From Bacteroidota bacterium (GTDB lineage Bacteria > Bacteroidota > Ignavibacteria > UBA10030 > UBA6906), in contig JAHBUR010000006.1 in assembly GCA_019637975.1 (NCBI GenBank), positions 62,001-126,000 on the forward strand: 64,000 nt of DNA, read 5' to 3'. Below, in pieces: positions 10,201 to 16,455 of the stretch. Each line of letters begins with the position of its first letter. Position 1 is the stretch's first letter. The notes beneath the pieces were generated by a model that saw nothing but the letters and a program-made list of their open reading frames with translations, did not search any database and was not told the origin of the DNA. Both the position numbers and the translations under genes were made by a program.

Positions 10201-11540
10201 CCGTGTTCTATTCCTCGACGTGGGGCGGGACGGGAGGAAAATCATTGGAGCGATTGGATGCGCTCGACGCGGCCAATGATTCCACCAATTGGGCAACCTC
10301 TGTTGATTCACTGGGGGCAACTCCCGGAAGGAGAAACTCGCAAGTGCGCTTCGATCACGATCTGCGTGCCGTAAGAATCGAATCCGATACGGCGTCGCCG
10401 GGTTCGAATGTGAACCTCCGTATCATCGTCAGAAATGTAGGAAAGAATCCATCTGCCCAATTCTCGCTTCTCTTGTTCGATGATGTGGACGGAGATTCAG
10501 TCGGCTCGTCTGCAGAGTTATTTCATCAACTGACTGTCTCGCAACAGTTGGACTCAAGAGATTCATTGACTGTTCCGGTTTTGTGGAGTCGCCCGGCGAG
10601 TGGAGTTCATCGCGTGATCGCGGAGATTGTTTACGTGCCGGATGAACGCGTCTCCAACAACACTGCATTTGCATTGGTTCGTGTCGGGTATGCTGAGCGG
10701 ACTCTTGTTATCAACGAAATTATGTATGCTCCCCTTTCAGGCGAAGCTGAATACGTCGAGTTCTACAATTCATCTCAACACGCTGTTGATGTTGCCCAAT
10801 GGAGGATTGTTGACCGGCCGACGGGCAGCAGTTCCAGAAACGAATTCACGCTTTCCGTAAACTCCAAGTTCGTTCGTCCGGGAGAGTACTTCGTGCTTGC
10901 ATCGGATTCGAGTATTACACGCCGCCTCCTTACCGGCACCGAACAGCGGCCCCTCGTAATCGTCAATCAGTCAAGTCTCAGTCTGAATAATGACGGAGAT
11001 GATATCGTGTTGATGGATGCATCGGGATTTGTGATTGACAGCGTTTCCTATTTGCCGTCGTGGCACAACCCGAATGTCACCGACAAATCGGGGCGATCAC
11101 TTGAGAAGATCAATCCGCTGTTATCATCGAACGATTCGCGCAACTGGTCGACATGTGCTGAAGCCGGAGGCGGAACGCCAGGAAGAACGAACAGTGTGTT
11201 CGCCACAACACTGCCCGCTCGTTCGAACCTTTCCTTTTTCCCCAATCCCTTCTCACCGGACGGGGATGGGCGGGAGGACTTTTGCATCATTCAATATGAA
11301 GTGCCGCTAACCGTCTCAACCATTCGTGTGCGTATCTATGACGCTCTCGGCCGGCGCATTCGAACTCTTGTTAACAACGAGCCGGGAGCGGCCCGCGGCA
11401 GTGTTGTGTGGGATGGAATGGACGATGACAAACAGAAAGCCCGTGTTGGCATCTACGTCGTTTTGCTCGAGGCCATTGACGACAAAGGTGGCGTTGTGGA
11501 AACGGCAAAAGGTGCTGTTGTGCTTGCCGCCCGGTTGTGA
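7293..11540 (+). CDS. Large secreted surface protein with four lamin-tail/CARDB repeats
   Basis: The 1415-residue protein has a signal peptide and an N-terminal jelly-roll-like domain (FPYVQNFDSVQTPSLPTGW). It then carries four repeats of about 275 residues, each pairing a CARDB-like beta-sandwich with a lamin-tail domain. The lamin-tail hallmark [VL][VR]INEIMYxP occurs at about residues 309, 587, 863 and 1138, each followed by EW(V/I)EL and later DSVxYxxxWGG. The C-terminus (NPFSPDGDGREDF ... RVRIYDALGRRIRTLV ... YVVLLEAID) resembles FlgD-like or gliding-motility type C-terminal domains rather than the NYPNPFNPST type. It is probably a cell-surface or extracellular adhesive protein. Bacterial lamin-tail domains are often linked to extracellular nucleases, but I see no nuclease domain here. 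Confidence 0.87.
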   Translation: MRQRLLVVLTVAVVTLGEFATRSPAQISAFPYVQNFDSVQTPSLPTGWSSTQNRTPGTNDFLTVSSNPTNSPPNAVQSGNSTSVEQSFVSPLFNFAGLLPQSMGFYVRRTGAHMAVMLVEASIDSGVTYSISLSDSLRNPGNTNYIPILLDLPVQLAAHSAVRFRWRILPAAGAATVTLRIDDVTINARTPDDLHLSAVRFVPQFPVEGDSVIASAKIINVGQESAQNFSAEFYIDANNDSIPQPSELRATVLSTSVLAVSDSIDLNANLGVFAAGSHVVIVKVVYPPDQNLSNNQRIGILNVGYPVRSVVINEIMYAPTSPEPEWVELMNTRADSVSLKNWMVADSSRVFRLIASQDVKIAPGGFAVLTGNPASFITIHPNILAPIVGVTGFPSLNNGGDAVMLYDNRGFAMDSVRYTPAWGGSTERSRSLERIDPLGPSTSPNRAGGSQSAGRSTPGERNSVSRKDRDLAADSLWTIPMQPLVGNAVHVAVRIQNIGRETVPAFSVSLFEDANADSIPQPGELVSTLMHSAPLAPLYSALVQFSLGIVLADKFLIARIDYAADEDTSNNIIFGKILPGYPTGSVRINEIMYVPTGTEPEWIELFNTRPDSINLKGWLVSDNIVTSKRVITEHNVMLFPNNYVVLARDSAALLDIHPGIPVRVVHVASLPTLNNSGDAVIVYDNRTVMMDSVAYLSAWGGSNGTSLERIDPLGSSTAQTNWGSSRNPARSTPGFRNSLARKDHDLALDSVRTTPPLPLAGDTLSIFAPVRNPGHETAQAFSIHLYKDENADSLGQPDELLSTVVRSFPLPPLDSTLVVFAVESIPAGNHLFIVRLEFASDEDTSNNTRYMRRIVGYPAGAVRINEIMYAPSSGVPEWIELVSTRSDTIDIGKWFLGNRSSTSRYEISPTSLFLLPDEYLVVSKDTALFRAAYPSAGQRIVQTSSLPTFLWNNSGDAVVLADSRKIIMDSVFYSSTWGGTGGKSLERLDALDAANDSTNWATSVDSLGATPGRRNSQVRFDHDLRAVRIESDTASPGSNVNLRIIVRNVGKNPSAQFSLLLFDDVDGDSVGSSAELFHQLTVSQQLDSRDSLTVPVLWSRPASGVHRVIAEIVYVPDERVSNNTAFALVRVGYAERTLVINEIMYAPLSGEAEYVEFYNSSQHAVDVAQWRIVDRPTGSSSRNEFTLSVNSKFVRPGEYFVLASDSSITRRLLTGTEQRPLVIVNQSSLSLNNDGDDIVLMDASGFVIDSVSYLPSWHNPNVTDKSGRSLEKINPLLSSNDSRNWSTCAEAGGGTPGRTNSVFATTLPARSNLSFFPNPFSPDGDGREDFCIIQYEVPLTVSTIRVRIYDALGRRIRTLVNNEPGAARGSVVWDGMDDDKQKARVGIYVVLLEAIDDKGGVVETAKGAVVLAARL

Positions 11541-11555
11541 TCGCAGAAAAAGAAA

Positions 11556-11576
11556 ACGCGAGGCCGTGCCTCGCGT
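11556..11576 (-). terminator. Perfect 9-bp hairpin terminator between convergent genes
   Basis: ACGCGAGGC (11556-11564), loop CGT, GCCTCGCGT (11568-11576). On the minus strand the hairpin is followed by TTTTCTTTTT, so it is a good intrinsic terminator for the response-regulator genes. It may also stop transcription from the plus-strand gene. Confidence 0.75.
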
Positions 11577-11608
11577 CTTCGGTGTTGCGGCAAGCAGGTA
11601 TGTCCCCC

Positions 11609-11992
11609 TCACACCCACTTACCCGCAAACTCTCCAAACATCAGATTGTCGATAAACGCAAGAAGTTCAGCAACGGGGGTTGTCTTCGAGAAAAAGAAAT
11701 CAATGTCGGAGTCAAGACAGAGAACATCCGAGTATGCATCGCCGTAGCCCGAGATAAATATGAACTTGGTCTTCTTGTATCGCTCCAGCTCCCGGGCGTA
11801 CGAGTGCAGCATGATGCCGTCAAGCGTCGGCATCTTGATATCCGAGATGATCAGATCGATGTCGGGCCGGTCGAGAAGCTGGCATGCTTCCGATCCGTCG
11901 GTTGCCGTTAGCACGGTATAACCGTTCAGAAACAGCGACTCCTTCATGAAATTGAGATAGTCTTCGTTATCATCTACGAGGAGGATATTCAT
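11609..11992 (-). CDS. Receiver-only response regulator (paralogue 1 of 3)
   Basis: A 127-residue CheY-like receiver domain. The acidic pair lies in LLVDDNEDYL, the phospho-acceptor Asp about residue 51 in LIISDIKMP, and the switch Ser in FIFISGY; the invariant Lys is SKTTP. The ATG at 11992 was chosen because the product then aligns end to end with its two upstream paralogues (MDILLVDDNVDYL). An upstream in-frame ATG at 12040 would add 16 residues and overlap the neighbouring stop codon. There is no output domain. It probably shares a transcript with the 12031 gene. Confidence 0.86.
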   Translation of the reverse strand: MNILLVDDNEDYLNFMKESLFLNGYTVLTATDGSEACQLLDRPDIDLIISDIKMPTLDGIMLHSYARELERYKKTKFIFISGYGDAYSDVLCLDSDIDFFFSKTTPVAELLAFIDNLMFGEFAGKWV

Positions 11993-12030
11993 TGTAACCC
12001 CATGTCCTTGTTGTTTGCTTTCATTCCGCT

Positions 12031-12414
12031 CTACACCCACACTTCAGCGTATTTTCCGAACATCAGCCGGTCGATAAACCGGATAATTTCCTGTGCCGCC
12101 ATTGTCTTGTCAAGAAAATAGTCGCGTTCCGGGTTCAAGTTCAGTTCGCCTTCATACACTTCACGGTACCCTGAGATGAACACAAACTTGGTTTTCTGAT
12201 AACGCCTCATTGTCCGGGCAGCCTTGTGCAACTGAATGCCGTTGAGATTCGGCATCTTGATATCCGAAATGATGAGATCAACAGTTGCCGCCGACATGAT
12301 CCGGTGTGCCTGTTCACCATCATCCGCCGCGTACACCGTGTATCCATGCTCGTACAACGCCTCCTTCATCGGGAAGAGATAGTCCACATTATCATCAACC
12401 AGAAGTATGTCCAT
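12031..12414 (-). CDS. Receiver-only response regulator (paralogue 2 of 3)
   Basis: A 127-residue single receiver domain (MDILLVDDNVDYLFPMKEAL, Asp in LIISDIKMPNLNG, FISGY, DKTMA). It is strongly similar to both flanking paralogues over the full length, including the unusual FxSGYxxxY segment. It lies 38 bp upstream of the 11609 gene on the same strand. The partner kinase is unknown; it may act as a phosphorelay intermediate or control protein activity rather than transcription (inference). Confidence 0.86.
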   Translation of the reverse strand: MDILLVDDNVDYLFPMKEALYEHGYTVYAADDGEQAHRIMSAATVDLIISDIKMPNLNGIQLHKAARTMRRYQKTKFVFISGYREVYEGELNLNPERDYFLDKTMAAQEIIRFIDRLMFGKYAEVWV

Positions 12415-12550
12415 TGCTCAACCGCGTGAATTATTCATCTGAGTAGATACATGCGAAATCCTTGCCAATTTTTTTGTGCAGTAATACGTGAAAGATTGCA
12501 GGGAAAAGTTGAGCGAAGAGATAAGATGCTGTGAGATTGTAGAAACGAAA

Positions 12551-12575
12551 AAGGGTGGCTCTTTGAGCCACCCTT
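12551..12575 (-). terminator. Perfect 11-bp hairpin terminator
   Basis: AAGGGTGGCTC (12551-12561), loop TTT, GAGCCACCCTT (12565-12575). On the minus strand it is followed by TTTCGTTTCT. It lies just past the stop codon of the 12595 gene, so this paralogue is transcribed separately from the other two. Confidence 0.8.
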
Positions 12576-12594
12576 GTCCGGTTATACCGTGAAA

Positions 12595-12981
12595 TCAATG
12601 CGCAGACGAGTGTATGAAGCTGCCGAACATCACCTCATTTACCTTGCGGACAATTTCCGCGATTGGCGTTGTTTTGCTCAATAGGAAGTCCTTCTTGGGA
12701 TCCAACTTCATCAGATCGGCATACACATCGTCGTAGCCGGTGACAAAGATGAACTTCGTATTGCGATACTTGTCCATCTCGCGGGCAAAGGCGTGGAGCT
12801 TGATTCCGTCCAATCTTGGCATCTTGATATCGGAAATGATGAGATCAATGTCTGTGCTGTCAAGAATTTCACAGGCTTCGGACCCGTCTGTAGCCGTGAC
12901 TACCGAGTACCCGTTCTCGAACAACACCCGCTTCATGAGCTCGAGATAGTCAACATTATCATCAACCAGAAGTATGTCCAT
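12595..12981 (-). CDS. Receiver-only response regulator (paralogue 3 of 3)
   Basis: A 128-residue receiver domain (MDILLVDDNVDYLELMKRVL, Asp in LIISDIKMPRLDG, FVTGYDDVY, SKTTP) that keeps all phosphorylation residues and closely matches the two genes downstream. It has its own terminator, and AT-rich DNA precedes the other two genes, so it forms a separate unit. The 12982-13156 stretch ahead of it holds no gene that I can support. Confidence 0.86.
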   Translation of the reverse strand: MDILLVDDNVDYLELMKRVLFENGYSVVTATDGSEACEILDSTDIDLIISDIKMPRLDGIKLHAFAREMDKYRNTKFIFVTGYDDVYADLMKLDPKKDFLLSKTTPIAEIVRKVNEVMFGSFIHSSAH

Positions 12982-13156
12982 TGCGCGTTCCCTTTTGTAA
13001 GAAGAAGATGAGACCGATGAAGGGAGTGAAGCAATACTGATGCCGAAAGTAACCCGTGTCGCGTTTTACATTGCGGCGGGAAACCCGGCTTGAGAAATCA
13101 TGCAATTCTTCAAAATAATAGGGAAGTGTGCCGGGTGTGATGAGTTTCGGCCGTCG

Positions 13157-13657
13157 CTACGAGTTCCGGTCGAGTAATTCTTTCATATCCGAACGTACCA
13201 ATCTGTACAAATGCCAATCGCGCATATGTGATGCCCCAAGCCGTCGGTAAAAATCTATGGCAAGTTGGTTCCAATCGAGCACGGTCCATTCCATTCGCCC
13301 GCAGCCGCGTGTATAGGCCTCCTTCACCATCTCCGCAAACAACGCATAGCCTGCTTTCTTGCCCCGGTACTCCGGCAGAACGAACAAGTCTTCAAGGTAT
13401 AACGTCGGCAGCGCCAGAAAACTTGAGTACGTTTCGAACACAAACGCATACCCGGCCGGTTTTCCGTCGAGTTCGGCCAGATACGCGTTCAGCTTAGGCG
13501 GCTCAGAGAACATATCGCGGATAAGCCTTCCTTTTGCTTCCGCATCCGGTGGAGCAAGCTTCTCATATTCAGCGAGGGCATCAACAAGGGAGAGAATTGT
13601 CTCTGCATCGGCCGGTGTTGCTTTCCGGACTGTCGGGATACTGGCGGCGGCGTTCAT
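13157..13657 (-). CDS. SSAT-like GNAT N-acetyltransferase
   Basis: A 166-residue GNAT protein. The diagnostic stretch is YLEDLFVLPEYRGKKAG (acetyl-CoA pyrophosphate-binding loop), followed by GCGRMEWTVLDWN, AIDFYRRLGA and DWHLYRL, the signature of the spermidine/spermine (or thialysine) N1-acetyltransferase subfamily. The expected reaction is acetyl transfer from acetyl-CoA to a polyamine or small amine. The ATG at 13657 is used because GTGAGG lies 3-5 nt before it; an upstream ATG at 13729 would add 24 residues without family similarity. Confidence 0.88.
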   Translation of the reverse strand: MNAAASIPTVRKATPADAETILSLVDALAEYEKLAPPDAEAKGRLIRDMFSEPPKLNAYLAELDGKPAGYAFVFETYSSFLALPTLYLEDLFVLPEYRGKKAGYALFAEMVKEAYTRGCGRMEWTVLDWNQLAIDFYRRLGASHMRDWHLYRLVRSDMKELLDRNS

Positions 13658-13906
13658 AAACCTCACGGGTTGGTGATGTTGAAATGTGAGCGTAAGATAG
13701 CGGAATCCGGCCGGATGAACAAGACGCATAATGATTGATTTTGGACGGTCGCTTGTTTAGATTGGTAGCGTATTCAAGTTCCTTGGTCAAAGGGATACTG
13801 CATCCCTCACAACACCCGCCCTGTGGGCGATACCCGCTCCTTTCCATTACGTTTCAAGCAGCCGTTTCATCAGCCGTTCGCTGTATCAGTGTTCGGAGCA
13901 ATCCAG

Positions 13907-16390
13907 ATGGTTGGGCATACGATTTCACATTATACGATTCTTGAGCAACTCGGAGAAGGCGGGATGGGAGTCGTGTACAAAGCGCGTGATGAAAGGCTGG
14001 ATCGCATCGTTGCATTGAAGTTTCTCTCAGGCTCAACAGCGATGTCACCCCGGGAAGTCGCGCGGTTTCGTCAGGAAGCCAAGGCTCTCTCCGCACTGAA
14101 CCACCCTCATATTGCAACCATTTATGATTTCGATGAAGCCGGCGGCAAGCTATTCATCGTACTTGAGTATCTGTCTGCCGGTACGCTCAGAACCATGATC
14201 AATGAGGCCGCCTCCCGGCACGCGACAGTCCCCATTGACGACGTAGTGAGGTATGCGATGCAACTTGCGGGGGGGCTGTCGCATGCGCACAGTCGCAAGA
14301 TTGTTCACCGTGATGTTAAGTCCGACAATGTGATGATGGCTGAAGACGGCTCGGTGAAGATCACGGACTTTGGACTTGCCAAGTATCGGGGGGCAGCATC
14401 AGTGACAAAAACCGGTGACAGGCTCGGAACCACCGCGTATATGTCGCCTGAACAACTGCGTGGGGAAGAGGTTGACTTGCGTTCGGACATATTCTCCCTT
14501 GGCATTGTTCTGTATGAGCTGGCGACTCTGCACTTGCCGTTTCGTGGCGACCATGAGCCTGCCTTGGCATATTCTATCGTAAATGAAGATCCGATCCCGA
14601 TGCGCGGATTCCGTGATGATATTCCGGATGGTCTGGAAAAGATCATCATGAAATGTCTGGAAAAGAACATGTCGGATCGGTATCAGTCAGCTGAGGAAAT
14701 TGTGCAGGACTTGAAAAGCCTGCGGGCCCGGGATGAGGTTCATGTGGTCAGCGGAAAGAGTTCGTTGTTGTTGGGGGGTGTTGCTATTCTCATTACCGCT
14801 CTCATTGCTGCAGTGTATCTGTTTACGAAACCTGCGGAGCCGACGCCCGATATCAGAAAGACCATCGCCGTGTTACCGTTTATGAACTTTAGCGACAACA
14901 AGGAAGACGAGTACTTCAGCGACGGAATCACCGAGGATATTCTCACTCAACTTTCTAAGATTGCCGACCTCAAAGTCATTTCCCGAACATCCATCATGCA
15001 GTACAAGAACACGCCGAAGAATGTGCGTGAGATCGGAAAAGAACTGAATGCAGGTGTTGTGTTGGAAGGCAGTGTGAGGCGCTCCGGCAATCGGATACGG
15101 ATTGTCGGGCAACTTGTTGATGCGAGGAACGATCAACATGTATGGGCGGAAACATACGATCGTGAGATGGAAGATGTGTTCGACCTTCAAAGCGATGTAG
15201 CGCGGAAGATTGCGGCAGCGTTGCACGCAACGCTCTCGGCGGATGAAAAGCGCCAACTCGGCAAGAAGCCGACCTCCGTGCCCGAGGCGTACAACTACTA
15301 CCTCAAAGGCCGCGATTATTACTACCGTTACAGGATGCAGGACAACGAAACAGCAATCGGGCTGTTTCGGAAGGCGATCGACCTTGACCCAGCGTACGCG
15401 CTTGCCTGGGCTGGATTGGGCGACGCCTATGCGCAGAAATTCGGGCGGTTTGGCTCGGAAATTTCATGGTTGGATTCCGCTGTCGCTGCAAGCCGGCGAG
15501 CAATCGAACTGGATGAATCATCTGCCGAAGCGCATAAGGCTCTGGCAAATGCGTACTTCTACAAAGGATTCTACAACCAAAGTCTTGCAGGCAATCTGCG
15601 TGCCGTTGGTTTGGATCCCAATAATTATGGCGCAATCGGAAACATAGGAGTTATACATATCTTTCAAGGCAAGCTCGATGAAGCGCTGCCATGGTTGAAG
15701 CGCGGCCTTGCGCTTGCTCCAACCAATCCCGTTCAGGCAACCAATATCGGTGACGTGTATCGCCGGCTCGGATTGGATCGTGAAGCCGAGGAATGGTTGA
15801 CGAGAGCACTGGCGCTTCAGCCGGACCTTGGTGATGCAAATTTTAATCTGGCGTTGGTGTACCTTCTGCGTGGAGAGACCGAAAGGGCTGTCAGCCAAAT
15901 GAGCGTGTCGGTTGCGGCCAACTCCGATGATCCAAGAGTGCTGGATAATGCCGGCTTCGTGGCAAGTTGGGCGGGCAAGTTTGCGATAGCGAGACAATAC
16001 TACGAACGTTCAGCCAGCAAGAGTTCAAGTTCAGAAGCCCAAATCGGATTGGCATTTCTTCTCATGAAAGAAGGTAAGCAGCATGAGGCGAAGCGCCTGC
16101 TGGATATTGCCGAAGAATATCTGCGCCGCCTCATCGAATCGGGTGACGAGTCGTATGAGCCACGGTTTCGCCTGGCTGCAATCGGTGCAATTCGGGGGAA
16201 CAGTGCCGAATCACATGCGTGGTTGCTAAAGGCAATCGAGTCCGGATATCGTGAGTATTATTTGCTTCAGCGGCATCCTTGGTTCGGGAAGGCGCTTACT
16301 GCCGGTCAATTCGGGAAATCCCTCCTACAACTGCAGACCATGATCGAGGGCATGAGGCACACGGTTAAGGAGAATGAGGTTATGGAGTAG
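13907..16390 (+). CDS. Serine/threonine protein kinase fused to TolB-like and TPR domains
   Basis: The 827-residue protein starts with a Hanks-type kinase domain (P-loop GEGGMGVVY, VALK lysine, catalytic HRDVKSDN near residue 135, DFG in ITDFGLA). One transmembrane helix follows near residues 287-306, then a TolB N-terminal-like module (IAVLPFMNFS ... DGITEDILTQLS ... LEGSVRR) and an array of TPR repeats to the end. The kinase faces the cytoplasm, with the remainder outside. The ATG at 13907 has GGAG 7 nt upstream and starts the kinase core exactly; an earlier ATG at 13823 adds unlike sequence. A weak TTG-N20-TAGATTGG promoter candidate lies at 13735-13765. Substrates are unknown. Confidence 0.92.
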   Translation: MVGHTISHYTILEQLGEGGMGVVYKARDERLDRIVALKFLSGSTAMSPREVARFRQEAKALSALNHPHIATIYDFDEAGGKLFIVLEYLSAGTLRTMINEAASRHATVPIDDVVRYAMQLAGGLSHAHSRKIVHRDVKSDNVMMAEDGSVKITDFGLAKYRGAASVTKTGDRLGTTAYMSPEQLRGEEVDLRSDIFSLGIVLYELATLHLPFRGDHEPALAYSIVNEDPIPMRGFRDDIPDGLEKIIMKCLEKNMSDRYQSAEEIVQDLKSLRARDEVHVVSGKSSLLLGGVAILITALIAAVYLFTKPAEPTPDIRKTIAVLPFMNFSDNKEDEYFSDGITEDILTQLSKIADLKVISRTSIMQYKNTPKNVREIGKELNAGVVLEGSVRRSGNRIRIVGQLVDARNDQHVWAETYDREMEDVFDLQSDVARKIAAALHATLSADEKRQLGKKPTSVPEAYNYYLKGRDYYYRYRMQDNETAIGLFRKAIDLDPAYALAWAGLGDAYAQKFGRFGSEISWLDSAVAASRRAIELDESSAEAHKALANAYFYKGFYNQSLAGNLRAVGLDPNNYGAIGNIGVIHIFQGKLDEALPWLKRGLALAPTNPVQATNIGDVYRRLGLDREAEEWLTRALALQPDLGDANFNLALVYLLRGETERAVSQMSVSVAANSDDPRVLDNAGFVASWAGKFAIARQYYERSASKSSSSEAQIGLAFLLMKEGKQHEAKRLLDIAEEYLRRLIESGDESYEPRFRLAAIGAIRGNSAESHAWLLKAIESGYREYYLLQRHPWFGKALTAGQFGKSLLQLQTMIEGMRHTVKENEVME

Positions 16391-16396
16391 AGATCC

Positions 16397-16424
16397 CGGT
16401 CACAGCCTGTTTGTGCCGTTTTTT
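16397..16424 (+). terminator. Hairpin with T6 tail
   Basis: CGG-T-CACA (16397-16404) pairs with TGTG-CCG (16412-16418) with one bulged base and a 7-nt loop, followed by six T residues. It lies directly after the kinase gene stop codon and separates it from glnD. Confidence 0.6.
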
Positions 16425-16455
16425 GAAAATCCCCTCTCACTCACTATATTCATTC

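Noticed and set aside
11993-12040. Sixteen-residue N-terminal extension of the receiver protein at 11609
   Set aside because: The two paralogues begin at the position corresponding to 11992, and the extension overlaps the neighbouring stop codon.
13823-13906. Upstream ATG for the Ser/Thr kinase gene
   Set aside because: It adds 28 residues without family similarity. The ATG at 13907 has GGAG at 7 nt and begins the kinase core.
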